A DNA stretch of 64,000 nucleotides from Brevundimonas albigilva. GTDB lineage: Bacteria; Pseudomonadota; Alphaproteobacteria; Caulobacterales; Caulobacteraceae. The notes beneath the pieces are model-generated. The model was not told the origin of the DNA and did not search any database. It worked only from the letters and a program-made list of their open reading frames with translations. Of this stretch, positions 38,478-46,587 are shown piece by piece. The DNA lies in contig NZ_CP097298.1 in NCBI RefSeq assembly GCF_023503965.1, positions 2,373,001-2,437,000 on the forward strand, read 5' to 3'. Within the stretch, counting starts at the first letter, position 1, and each line of letters opens with the position of its first letter. A program made the translations under genes and the position numbers.

Positions 38478-39440
38478 ATGACCGACGCCCAGACCCGCCC
38501 CGTCCTGTCCACCGCCCAGCCGGAAGACTATTTCCAGCTGCTGAAGCCGCGCGTCATGTCGCTGGTGGTGTTCACCGCCGCGACCGGCCTGGTGGTGGCG
38601 CCGGGCGCGGTCAACCCGCTGGTGGCGGCCATCGCCGTGCTGTGCATCGCCGTGGGCGCGGGCGCCGCCGGGGCGCTGAACATGGCGCTGGAGGGCGAGA
38701 CCGACGCCCTGATGCGGCGCACGCGGGGCCGTCCCGTCGCGGCCGGCCGGGTGCGCAAGAACGAGGCCATGGCCTTCGGCGTGATCCTGAGCCTGTTCTC
38801 GGTCATGTTGCTGGGGATGAACGCCAACTGGCTGGCGGCCGGGCTGCTGGCCCTGACCATCGTCTATTACGCCGGCTTCTACACCCTGCTGCTGAAGCGC
38901 CGCACGCCCCAGAACATCGTCATCGGCGGCGCGGCGGGCGCCTTCCCCCGTGATCGGCTGGGCGGCGGCGACGGGCCAGGCGCCGTGGCAGGCGTGGCTG
39001 CTGTTCGCCATCATCTTCCTGTGGACGCCGCCGCACAGCTGGGCCCTGGCGCTCTATTCGGCCGGCGACTACGCCAAGGCCGGCATTCCGATGATGCCGG
39101 TGGTGCGCGGCGCCCGGTCCACCCGCCTGCAGATCCTGATCTGAGCCTGGTCTTCGTGCCCGTCGCCATCGCCCCGGCCGTGGTCGGCCTGGGCGGACCG
39201 GTCTATCTGGCGGTGTCGGTGCTGGGCGGCCTGGGCTTCCTGGGCCTGGCGCTGCGCCTTTATCGCTCGCGCGCGGGCGACGAGCCCGACAAGGTCGAGG
39301 CGGTGGGGCGCGAGGCCGCATTGTACGACGTGCGCGCCCAGGCCAAACCGGCGCGCGACCTGTTCGCCTTCTCCATCCTCTATCTGATGGCGCTGTTCGC
39401 GGCGCTGCTGGTCGAGGCCCTGTCCGGTATGGGAGCGTAA
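38478..39440 (+). CDS. ctaB: heme o synthase (protoheme IX farnesyltransferase); two compensating indels
   Basis: Farnesylates heme b for heme a3. The first half is normal, with the prenyl-diphosphate motif [19 protein letters not shown], and the last third resumes with [14 protein letters not shown]. Between them about 60 residues are in the wrong frame: after GAAGAFP (C run 38945-38949) the family sequence [17 protein letters not shown] and [14 protein letters not shown] runs in a second frame until 39140, where a second slip restores the first. The open frame stays 320 codons, so it looks intact but encodes a scrambled middle. Losses of two bases and then one fit. Confidence 0.93.
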   Translation: MTDAQTRPVLSTAQPEDYFQLLKPRVMSLVVFTAATGLVVAPGAVNPLVAAIAVLCIAVGAGAAGALNMALEGETDALMRRTRGRPVAAGRVRKNEAMAFGVILSLFSVMLLGMNANWLAAGLLALTIVYYAGFYTLLLKRRTPQNIVIGGAAGAFPRDRLGGGDGPGAVAGVAAVRHHLPVDAAAQLGPGALFGRRLRQGRHSDDAGGARRPVHPPADPDLSLVFVPVAIAPAVVGLGGPVYLAVSVLGGLGFLGLALRLYRSRAGDEPDKVEAVGREAALYDVRAQAKPARDLFAFSILYLMALFAALLVEALSGMGA

Positions 39441-39444
39441 AGCC

Positions 39445-39630
39445 ATGCGTCTGACGCCCGACGAACTGAACGCGCGCAAGCGCCGCAACCTGTTCATCGC
39501 CCTGGGCCTGGTCGCCTTCATCATCCTGGTCTTCCTGACCACGGTGCTGCGCCTGCAGCAGAACCAGGCCGACGCCCGCGCGGCGCTGGAGGGACCCGGC
39601 GTGATCGAGGCGGAGCCCGCGGCCCGATGA
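39445..39630 (+). CDS. small single-span membrane protein of the cox operon
   Basis: A 61-residue protein, basic N-terminus (ELNARKRRN) then one span (LFIALGLVAFIILVFLTTVL). Small proteins of this kind sit between ctaB and ctaG in many alphaproteobacterial cox operons (CoxF-like) and are presumed to help assembly. It starts 4 bp after ctaB and overlaps ctaG as ATGA, so it is translated with them. Function is inferred from position only. Confidence 0.8.
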   Translation: MRLTPDELNARKRRNLFIALGLVAFIILVFLTTVLRLQQNQADARAALEGPGVIEAEPAAR

Positions 39631-40166
39631 GGAAGGACCGCAAGAACGCCATCGCCATCGCCTGCGTCCTGGGCGTGATGGGCATGACCGGCGCGGCCTT
39701 CGCGGCCGTGCCGCTGTACCAGATGTTCTGCCAGGTGACGGGCTTCGACGGCACGGTGCGCAAGGCCGACAAGGCGCCCGACACCGTGCTGGACCGCACC
39801 GTCCTGGTGCGTTTCGACACCAATGTGCGCGGCGTGCCGATGAAGTTCGTCTCGGAGCAGACGACCCAGCGTGTGCGGATCGGCGAGACGGGCCTGGCCT
39901 ATTTCGACGTGACCAACACCTCGGACCAGCCGATCCACGTGCGCGCCGGCTACAATGTCGTGCCGGAATACACCGGGCCGTATTTCCAGAAGCTGCAGTG
40001 CTTCTGCTTCACCGCCCAGACCCTGGCGGCGGGCGAGACGCGCCAGTTCCCGGTGCAGTATTTCATCGCCCCCGAACTGGCCACCGACCGCGAGGCGCGC
40101 GGCGCGCGCGAGATCACCCTCAGCTACACCTTCTACCCGGCCGACGATCCGGCCGCGCAAGGGTAG
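39627..40166 (+). CDS. ctaG: cytochrome c oxidase assembly protein CtaG/Cox11
   Basis: Delivers copper to CuB of subunit I. A 179-residue protein with one N-terminal span (AIAIACVLGVMGMTGAAFAAV) followed by PLYQMFCQVTGF. The copper-binding motif is KLQCFCFTAQTL, and the immunoglobulin-like periplasmic domain is complete (YNVVPEYTGPYF and ITLSYTFYP). It overlaps the small upstream gene by 4 nt. Confidence 0.97.
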   Translation: MRKDRKNAIAIACVLGVMGMTGAAFAAVPLYQMFCQVTGFDGTVRKADKAPDTVLDRTVLVRFDTNVRGVPMKFVSEQTTQRVRIGETGLAYFDVTNTSDQPIHVRAGYNVVPEYTGPYFQKLQCFCFTAQTLAAGETRQFPVQYFIAPELATDREARGAREITLSYTFYPADDPAAQG

Positions 40167-40181
40167 GGCCCGGCCTGGACG

Positions 40182-40550
40182 TCAGCCGTTGCTGTAGGCG
40201 ACCTCGAACTTGCCGTCGCTCAGGCCGCCGATGGCCCAGACCATCGAATGGCCGCCGGCGAACCTGACGGTGTAGAACTCGACCCGGCCGTAGGTCCCGT
40301 CCTCCGCCCGGATGAAGGTCAGCGTCTCGACCGCCCCCAGGCGGCTCAGGCCCGCCGCCATCGCCTCGACCTGCTGCCGGCAGGCGGCCAGCAGGCCCGG
40401 CCCCATGACGTCCTCGGGACAGGTTCCGGCCGCCGTCGCGGTCAGCATCCGCGACAGGGCCGCCGAATAGTCCTGGGCGGGCTCCTCCGCCTGGGCGGCG
40501 CCGACCAGGCCCGCCGCGAGGGCTCCGGCGACAAACATGTAAAGACGCAT
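40182..40550 (-). CDS. secreted hypothetical protein
   Basis: A 122-residue protein with a signal peptide (MRLYMFVAGALAAGLVGAAQAEE). The mature part has two Cys (TCPEDVM and LLAACRQQ) and a C-terminal beta-rich segment (FIRAEDGTYGRVEFYTVRFAGG). I do not recognise a family. It is inserted on the opposite strand within the cox locus, between ctaG and the 40665 gene. GGGGAGG precedes the ATG. Confidence 0.65.
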   Translation of the reverse strand: MRLYMFVAGALAAGLVGAAQAEEPAQDYSAALSRMLTATAAGTCPEDVMGPGLLAACRQQVEAMAAGLSRLGAVETLTFIRAEDGTYGRVEFYTVRFAGGHSMVWAIGGLSDGKFEVAYSNG

Positions 40551-40664
40551 GACGACCTCCCCTGGGTTGCGGCTCGACAGTGCCCCAGGCGGACGGTCCT
40601 GGCAAATGCCGGTCGCCTTCTCGTCGACGCGCCCCTACTGTCGTCGGCGGGGCAGGAGACGACG

Positions 40665-41354
40665 ATGCGCGGTCTGGACTTCAGTTCATGGCACAGTCTG
40701 CTGGTCACGCTGATCGGCCTGGCGCTGGTCACCCTGATCGGCATGGGCATCCGGCTGGTGATGATGTTCACCATCCAGCAGCGCCGCGAGCGGATGAACC
40801 GCCAGATCAACGAACGGCTGCGCACCCTGATCGCCGCCTACAAGACCCTGGGCGGCTCGTTCACCGGAAACCTGGCGGTCGACCCCACCCATATGCGCGA
40901 CCTCAGGCGGCGCCAGGCCGAGGCCCTTGAGGCGGGGGCGCAGCCGCTGGATCTGACGGGGCTGTCGGACCGGACGCGCCAGGTGCGAGACGCCGTCGAG
41001 GGCGCCCTGTCCGATATTCTTCTGCTGGGCACTGAGGAGCAGGTGCGGCTGGCCGAACGGGCCGCGCGCGAACTGGCGGCGGGCCGGCCCGTCCACGTCC
41101 ACGATCTGGTGACGTCGCTGCGGAACTTCATCCGCAAGGCGCTGGACCTGGAGCCCATGCCCGCCGACCTGGCCCTGCCGCCCCAGGGCCCGGCGCGTCC
41201 GTCGGCCGGCGGCAAGGGCGGGCGCGACGCGGCGTCCGGCCGAGGCGGCGCCGGCGGAGGAGGAGGAGGAGGCGGCATGGGCGGAATGGGCATGGGAATG
41301 GGCGGCGGCGGCGCGGACGAGCCGCCGGCCGATCCGCCGACCCGGAACAGCTGA
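40665..41354 (+). CDS. membrane-anchored protein with Gly-rich tail, unknown function
   Basis: A 229-residue protein. One N-terminal span (LLVTLIGLALVTLIGMGIRLVMMF) is followed by a helical cytoplasmic region rich in Arg, Leu and Glu (residues 35-155, including QQRRERMNRQINERLRTLIA), then a low-complexity end with a run of Gly and the unit GMGMGMGGGG. GGCAGGAGACGACG precedes the ATG. I cannot name a family. It lies in the cox locus upstream of ctaE. Confidence 0.65.
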   Translation: MRGLDFSSWHSLLVTLIGLALVTLIGMGIRLVMMFTIQQRRERMNRQINERLRTLIAAYKTLGGSFTGNLAVDPTHMRDLRRRQAEALEAGAQPLDLTGLSDRTRQVRDAVEGALSDILLLGTEEQVRLAERAARELAAGRPVHVHDLVTSLRNFIRKALDLEPMPADLALPPQGPARPSAGGKGGRDAASGRGGAGGGGGGGGMGGMGMGMGGGGADEPPADPPTRNS

Positions 41355-41479
41355 TCCCGTCTCAGCCCGATCCCCGGCGCCGATAAAGGCCGAAAGGCGG
41401 CGGGGCTCTGGCGTCGTGGAAAAGGGGACGCTATAGCCGCTGTCATAACCGACTCTCGCCGACCAAAGAGACGCGATTC

Positions 41480-42387
41480 ATGGCCGACGCCCACGCCGCT
41501 CCGCACCACGACTATCACCTGGTCAACCCCAGCCCGTGGCCGCTGGTGTCCTCGATGGCCGCCTGCATCATGTTCATCGGCGCCGTGGTCTGGATGAAGG
41601 GCCTGGTCTCGGCCGACGCCGGGCCGGTGGCGCCGCCTTCCTGGCCGAGGGCAGGAAGGGCCTGTTCTTCGCCGGCCTGGCGGGCGTGCTGGTGTCGATG
41701 TTCGGCTGGTGGTCGGACGTGATCAAGGAATCCAAGGCGGGCGACCATACGCCGGTCGTCTCGATCGGCCTGCGCTACGGCATGATCCTGTTCATCGCTT
41801 CGGAAGTGATGTTCTTCGCCGCCTTCTTCTGGATGTTCTTCGACATGGCCCTGTTCGCCGAATCGCGCGCCCTGACGCCCGAGATCGGCACCTGGGCCGA
41901 CACCGCCAAGGCCTGGTCGACCTGGCCGCCCGCCGGCGTCGAGGTGCTGAGCCCGTGGCAACTGCCGCTCTTGAACACCGTGACCCTGCTTCTGTCGGGC
42001 TGCACCGTGACCTGGGCCCACCACGCGCTGCAGGTCGGCGACCGCAAGGGCGCCAAGATCGCCCTGATCATCACCGTGGTGCTGGGCGTGCTGTTCACCT
42101 GCGTCCAGGCGTACGAGTACCACCACATCATCCACGAGCACCTGTTCTTCAACGAGGAAGCGCTGAACTCGGGCCTGTACGGTTCGGTCTTCTTCCTGGC
42201 GACGGGCTTCCACGGCTTCCACGTCCTGGTCGGCACCATCTTCCTGACCGTCTGCCTGATCCGCCTGCTGCGCGGCGACTTCACGCCCGAGAAGCATTTC
42301 GGCTTCGAGGCGGCGGCCTGGTACTGGCACTTCGTGGACGTGGTGTGGCTGTTCCTGTTCGCCTTCGTCTACGTCGTCTTCGGTTGA
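41480..42387 (+). CDS. ctaE: cytochrome c oxidase subunit III; frameshift near 41630
   Basis: A structural subunit of the aa3 oxidase. N-terminal HHDYHLVNPSPWPLVSS is typical. The frame breaks after SADAGPV; adding one G at 41629-41630 gives GAAFLAEGRKGLFFAGLAG and then the normal seven-span protein (LRYGMILFIASEVMFFAAFF, HHALQVGDRKGAK, FHGFHVLVGTIFL and WYWHFVDVVWLFLF). The length of 908 nt (3n+2) agrees with one lost base. Restored length is 302 residues. Confidence 0.95.
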
Positions 42388-42457
42388 TCCAAGGCTCTCA
42401 CGACACGGTTGGGGCGGCGCGGGGCGAGGGATCGTCCCGCGCCGTCGCCGTTTTGCG

Positions 42458-42633
42458 ATCCTCCCCGCAACGCGGGGAGGGGGACCGCCCGAAGGGTGGT
42501 GGAGGGGGCGGACGTCGCACGGACGGTCGGCGCTTTTGATCCGTCCAGGACTTCAAAGAGCGGTGCGCGGGTCGCCCCCTCCACCACTTCGTGGTCCCCC
42601 TCCCCCGTTACGCTGCGCTTCTCGGGGAGGATC
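42458..42633. repeat. long palindromic intergenic repeat whose right end forms the surf1 ribosome-binding site
   Basis: The left half has GATCCTCCCC, a hairpin with GGGGAGG, then GGTGGTGGAGGGGGCG. The right half has the reverse, CGCCCCCTCCACCAC through CTCGGGGAGGATC. The central 50 bp is unpaired and holds GACGTCGCACGG. The right terminal GGGGAGGATCT lies directly ahead of the surf1 ATG. The element fills the ctaE-surf1 gap of 247 bp. Confidence 0.8.
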
Positions 42634-42634
42634 T

Positions 42635-43336
42635 ATGAAGCGTTTCCCGTGGATGCTGACCGTCCTCACCACCGCCGCCATCGCCCTGCTGATCGGGCTG
42701 GGCGTGTGGCAGGTGCAGCGGCTGCGGTGGAAGGAAGGGCTCATCGCGAAGGCCGAGGCGGCCTCCACCCGCCCGCCCGAACCGCTGGACGCCGTGCTGG
42801 CCGGCGGCGACGTGGAGTTCCGCAAGGCCCTGATGGTCTGCCCCGGCTTGGCCACCGCCCCCTATGTCGAGCTTCAGAGCATCCATGACGGCCAGCCGGG
42901 GGTGCGGCTGATCTCGGCCTGCCGTCCGGCCGGACGCCAGGACGTGCTGCTGGTCGATCGCGGCTTCGTGGCGGACGGGCAGGGGGGGCGGCCGCGCGTC
43001 CTGGCCTCGACCCTGCCGCTGGTGCTGGTGGGCGAACTGCGCGTCACGCCGCCGCCGCCCGCCCTGGCGCCACCGCCCGCCAACAACCGCTTCTACGCGC
43101 GCGACGACGCGGCGATGGCGACGGCGCTGGGCGTGACCGGCCCGGTGCGGCCCGAGACGGTCTTCGCCCTGACCGCGATCAATCCCGAGGTTTCGGCCGT
43201 GGTCCCCTCGGCCCCGCCGGCGGCCTTCTCCAACAACCACTTCGGCTACGCCCTGACGTGGTTCGGACTGGCGATCGCGCTCGTCGGATTCTATGTGGCG
43301 ATCCTTCGCCGCCGAACTGAGAAAGACCCCTCCTGA
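42635..43336 (+). CDS. SURF1 family cytochrome oxidase assembly protein
   Basis: A 233-residue protein with two membrane spans, one at the N-terminus (VLTTAAIALLIGLGVWQVQRL) and one at the C-terminus (YALTWFGLAIALVGFYVAI). Family motifs are GVWQVQRLRWKE, VDRGFV and HFGYALTWFGLA. Bacterial SURF1 proteins help insert heme a into aa3 oxidase. The ATG at 42635 uses GGGGAGG from the adjoining repeat. The stop overlaps the M16 coding region. Confidence 0.92.
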   Translation: MKRFPWMLTVLTTAAIALLIGLGVWQVQRLRWKEGLIAKAEAASTRPPEPLDAVLAGGDVEFRKALMVCPGLATAPYVELQSIHDGQPGVRLISACRPAGRQDVLLVDRGFVADGQGGRPRVLASTLPLVLVGELRVTPPPPALAPPPANNRFYARDDAAMATALGVTGPVRPETVFALTAINPEVSAVVPSAPPAAFSNNHFGYALTWFGLAIALVGFYVAILRRRTEKDPS

Positions 43337-44598
43337 CCGCCTCCCTGCATACCCTGTCCAACGGCGTCCGCGTCGTCTGCGATCCCATGCCGGGGCTGAA
43401 GACCCTGGCCGTCGTCGTGGCGGTCAAGGGCGGTGCGCGGTGGGAGCCGGAGGACCGCTCGGGCTGGTCGCACCTGCTGGAGCACCTGGTGTTCAAGGGC
43501 GCTGGCGACATGGCCGCGCGCGAGATCGTCGAGCGGATCGAGGCCGAGGGCGGCACCATCAACGCCGCCACCGGCTATGAACGGACCAGTTTCGAGGTGC
43601 GCGGCCTGGACGGCTCGCTGCCCCTTGCCATGCAGGTGCTGTCGGACCTGGTGTTCCGCCCCACGCTGGATCCCGCCGAGATCGAGCGCGAGAAGGATGT
43701 GGTGGCCCAGGAGATCGCCGAGGCCTTCGACACCCCCGACGACCATGTGTTCGAAATGGTCCAGACCCGCGCTTTCCGGGGCCAGCCGTTGGGCCGGCCG
43801 ATCCTGGGCTCGGTCGCCAGCCTGAAGCCCGCCGACCGGGCGGCGGTCGAGGCGTGGCGCGCCCGGCTGTATTCGCCCGACCGCATGGTGGTGGCCGCGT
43901 CCGGCGCGGTGGACGAGGCCGAGCTGCTGGCCCTGGCCGAGCGCGGGTTCGGCGACGCCAAGGCCATGCCCGCCGATGCGCCCGAGACCGCGGCCTTCGT
44001 CGGCGGCCACGCCCGGCTGAACCGCAAGATCGAGCAGGCCAATCTGGTCTTCCAGCTGCCCGCGCTGGGCGCGACCGATCCGCAACTGCCGGCCCTGCGG
44101 CTGTTCGCCGAAATCCTGGGCGGCGGCATGGCCTCGCGCCTGTTCCAGAGCGCGCGCGAGGAGCGGGGCCTGGCCTACGCCATCGACGCCTATCAGGAGC
44201 CCTACGCCGACGCCGGCGTGCTGGGAATCTACGCCGGCGCGGCGGCGGACCGGGCCAAGGAGCTGGCCCAGGTCTCGGCGGCCGAGGTGCGCGCGCTGGC
44301 CGAGGCCGGGCCGACGACGGCCGAGCTGTCGCGGGCCAAGGCCGTGATGAAGGCCGGCCTGTGGATGTCGGACGAAAACCCGATGAGCCGCGCGGGACGC
44401 AATGCCGCCCAGACCCTGATCTTCGGACGCCCTTTGTCCGGCGAGGCCATGACCGAACAGCTGGAGGCCCAGACGGTCGAGGACGTGCGCGCGGTCGGCG
44501 CCCGACTGCTGGCCGGCGGCAAGGCGGCCAGCGCCGTGCTGGGGCCCAGGGCGGCCGGCGGCGCGGGCGAGGCCTTCGAGGCGGCCCTGTTCGGCTGA
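43333..44598 (+). CDS. M16 zinc metallopeptidase (mitochondrial processing peptidase-like)
   Basis: About 421 residues. The zinc motif HLLEHLVFKG (HxxEH) lies near residue 52, and the third ligand Glu is in VVAQEIAEA. A second, inactive M16 domain follows (about residues 200-420). The family N-terminus SLHTLSNGVRVVCDPMPG begins before the first in-frame ATG (43387), so that ATG would drop conserved sequence. The frame reaches a CTG at 43333 overlapping the surf1 stop, where an ATG would make a normal ATGA coupling. A non-ATG start, or a base error, is likely. Confidence 0.9.
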   Translation: MTASLHTLSNGVRVVCDPMPGLKTLAVVVAVKGGARWEPEDRSGWSHLLEHLVFKGAGDMAAREIVERIEAEGGTINAATGYERTSFEVRGLDGSLPLAMQVLSDLVFRPTLDPAEIEREKDVVAQEIAEAFDTPDDHVFEMVQTRAFRGQPLGRPILGSVASLKPADRAAVEAWRARLYSPDRMVVAASGAVDEAELLALAERGFGDAKAMPADAPETAAFVGGHARLNRKIEQANLVFQLPALGATDPQLPALRLFAEILGGGMASRLFQSAREERGLAYAIDAYQEPYADAGVLGIYAGAAADRAKELAQVSAAEVRALAEAGPTTAELSRAKAVMKAGLWMSDENPMSRAGRNAAQTLIFGRPLSGEAMTEQLEAQTVEDVRAVGARLLAGGKAASAVLGPRAAGGAGEAFEAALFG

Positions 44599-44661
44599 CG
44601 GCCGGAACCGCTCCCGCCCGGCGACGGTTGTCGTGACGCGTCGAAACCCGGGAGAACCCTC

Positions 44662-45216
44662 ATGTCCGTCCGCGTCGCCCTTATCGTCGGCAGCCTGCGC
44701 GAAGGCTCCTATTCCCGCGCCGTCGCCCTGGCGCTGAAGGACCTGGCCGCGCCGGGGCTTGAGCTGGTCCCGGTCGAGATCGGGGACCTGCCGCTCTACA
44801 ATCCCGATCTGGAGACGGACCAGCCGCCCGCGCCCTGGCGACGGTTCCGGGCGGAGGTCTCGGCGACCGAGGCCGTGCTGTTCGTCACGCCGGAATACAA
44901 CCGCTCCATCCCCGGCGCGCTGAAGAACGCCCTCGACGTCGGCTCGCGCCCCTATGGCCACAGCGTCTGGCAGGGCAAGCCCGCCGCCATCGTCAGCGTC
45001 TCGCCCGGCGTGATCGGGGCGTTCGGCGCCAACCACCATCTGCGCCAGCCGCTGGTTTTCCTGAACATGCCGGTGATGCAGCAGCCGGAGGCCTATGTCG
45101 GCAACGTCGAGGCCTTGCTGGACGACGAGGGCCGGCTGACGAACGAAGGCACTCGCGACTTCCTCAAGACCTTCGCCGACGCCTTCGCGGACTGGATCGA
45201 CAAGACCAGGGGCTGA
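44662..45216 (+). CDS. NADPH-dependent FMN reductase / quinone reductase
   Basis: A 184-residue flavodoxin-fold enzyme. The FMN phosphate loop is GSLREGSYSR (residues 10-19), and the flavin ring contact is in TPEYNRSIPGALKNALDV (about residues 76-93). Such ChrR/YieF-like reductases transfer two electrons to quinones, azo dyes or chromate. GGGAGAACCCTC precedes the ATG. No partner gene is evident. Confidence 0.92.
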   Translation: MSVRVALIVGSLREGSYSRAVALALKDLAAPGLELVPVEIGDLPLYNPDLETDQPPAPWRRFRAEVSATEAVLFVTPEYNRSIPGALKNALDVGSRPYGHSVWQGKPAAIVSVSPGVIGAFGANHHLRQPLVFLNMPVMQQPEAYVGNVEALLDDEGRLTNEGTRDFLKTFADAFADWIDKTRG

Positions 45217-45310
45217 TCGCGCAAAGTCAGCAGATCGGTCGTCCCGATCCCGGAACGTCCCCCTGGCCGCAGCGTTGCGGTTCGGGACCTGTTCAGGAGA
45301 GGGTGATCGC

Positions 45311-45655
45311 ATGCGGATGTTCTTGAGCCTGGCGGCGGTGGCGGGATGCGGGCTGATCGCCACCGGCTGCGCCACGACGGACGGCTACGCCTCGCGATGC
45401 GAGCGCGACTATGCGCAGAACCGCCAGTATGCGACGGCCAGCGGCGCGGCCCTGGGCGCGTTGGCGGGCGCCGCGATCGCCGGCGACGGCGACCGGGAAC
45501 AGGGCGCGGCCATCGGCGCCTTGGCGGGCGGCCTGCTGGGCAACCAGCTGTCGGAACGGGACGATCCTTGCGGCTACGGCTTTGGCGGCTACAACCGCGA
45601 CGGTCGCTACGGCTACACGCGCGTGCCCCGCCGGGGCGACTATCGATACTACTGA
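45311..45655 (+). CDS. glycine-zipper lipoprotein
   Basis: A 114-residue lipoprotein. Signal and lipobox are IATGC (about residues 16-20). The glycine-zipper segment GAALGALAGAAIAGDGDREQGAAIGALAGGLLGNQL forms the core (residues 46-81) in two parts split by a charged turn. The C-terminus is Tyr/Arg/Gly-rich. The architecture matches the SlyB/OsmB-like 17-kDa surface antigen fold. AGGAGAGGGTGATCGC precedes the ATG. Confidence 0.82.
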   Translation: MRMFLSLAAVAGCGLIATGCATTDGYASRCERDYAQNRQYATASGAALGALAGAAIAGDGDREQGAAIGALAGGLLGNQLSERDDPCGYGFGGYNRDGRYGYTRVPRRGDYRYY

Positions 45656-45690
45656 GCCCTGCGGCGGGGCCGTTGCGCCGGCCCAATTGA

Positions 45691-45720
45691 AAACGGCGGC
45701 TCCGTCGTGAGCCGCCGTTT
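45691..45720. terminator. strong bidirectional terminator
   Basis: A 12-bp perfect stem, AAACGGCGGCTC and GAGCCGCCGTTT, has a CGTCGT loop and A and T runs at its base. It lies between the glycine-zipper gene and the convergent cold-shock gene and can end both. Confidence 0.9.
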
Positions 45721-45742
45721 CCGTATCAGGCGTGAGCTGAAC

Positions 45743-45955
45743 TCAGCCGACGGTCTGGAGCTGGCCAGCCGATTCCTTGCCCGAGCGCTTGTCGCGCTCC
45801 AGCTCGTAGGAAACCTTCTGGTTTTCGTCCAGGCCGCGCAGGCCGGCGGCTTCGACGGCCGTGATGTGGACGAAGACGTCCTTGCCGCCGTCGTCCGGCT
45901 GGATGAAGCCGTAGCCCTTGGTCGCGTTGAACCACTTAACAGTGCCGGTAGCCAT
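45743..45955 (-). CDS. cold-shock protein, CspA family
   Basis: A 70-residue OB-fold nucleic-acid chaperone. RNP1 is [10 protein letters not shown] and RNP2 is DVFVHITAV, with N-terminal [12 protein letters not shown]. The start ATG at 45955 follows GGAGGTCTCATC. A long untranslated region of up to about 200 nt lies between this start and the divergent 46168 gene, as expected for a cold-regulated leader. Which temperature response it has cannot be read. Confidence 0.95.
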   Translation of the reverse strand: MATGTVKWFNATKGYGFIQPDDGGKDVFVHITAVEAAGLRGLDENQKVSYELERDKRSGKESAGQLQTVG

Positions 45956-46167
45956 GATGAGACCTCCGTTAGAAGTTGACCGAGGGAACGTCCCTGCGGC
46001 CTGTCGGGTCTGAATGGATCGGCCAGAACTCGGTGCGTTCGCAAAGAGAGGGGCGTTACGCAGAGAGATCGACGCGCCCATTGCGCAGGTCTTGGCGCGA
46101 AACGCAAGCGTTGCGGCGGAACGGCCAAGCCTCCGGGACGTTTACCCTGTCAGCGAGGAAGCCCACC

Positions 46168-46350
46168 ATGAACCAGATTCACGTCGTCGAACGCGCCTAT
46201 CAGCTGGCGCGCACGCCCAACTGCCAGAACACCGGGGACGTCGTTAAGGCGTTGTCGGCCGAAGGCTATTCGGGCGCCGAGATCTCGCACTTCCAGGGCG
46301 CCTCGATCCGCGCCGACCTGAACCGTCTGTGCAAGCTGCCGACCGAATAG
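46168..46350 (+). CDS. small conserved-looking protein, unknown function
   Basis: A 60-residue soluble protein (MNQIHVVERAYQLARTPNC... RADLNRLCKLPTE), mostly helical with two Cys and no membrane segment. I do not recognise a named family. GAGGAAGCCCACC precedes the ATG. The balanced composition and a good ribosome-binding site support a real gene. It is divergent from the cold-shock gene. Confidence 0.6.
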   Translation: MNQIHVVERAYQLARTPNCQNTGDVVKALSAEGYSGAEISHFQGASIRADLNRLCKLPTE

Positions 46351-46358
46351 GCGAACCG

Positions 46359-46529
46359 TCAGCGCTTGAAGGTGTCGCCGACGGCGCGGGCGTCCGGGCC
46401 GTCGGGACCGGCGCTCCGGGTCTCCTTGCGGCCCGTCTCGCGCACCGCCTTGTCGGAGGTCGCGGCCTCCGGCTTGCCGCCCGGCATGGCGCCGTTGTCC
46501 TTGCGGCCTTCGCTCTGCTTGTCGTCCAT
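46359..46529 (-). CDS. very small hydrophilic protein, unknown function
   Basis: A 56-residue highly charged, probably disordered protein (MDDKQSEGRKDNGAMPGGK, later RETGRKETRSAGPDGPD). The ribosome-binding site CAGGAGGTCCCC is near perfect. Third-position GC is high across the frame. It begins 58 bp downstream of the DUF1501 stop on the same strand and converges with the 46168 gene. No family is recognised; stress-type disordered proteins look similar. Confidence 0.55.
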   Translation of the reverse strand: MDDKQSEGRKDNGAMPGGKPEAATSDKAVRETGRKETRSAGPDGPDARAVGDTFKR

Positions 46530-46587
46530 GGGGACCTCCTGAGTCCTTAGCGATCCGGGCGCGCGGCGGTTCCCTGGGATCGGTCGG

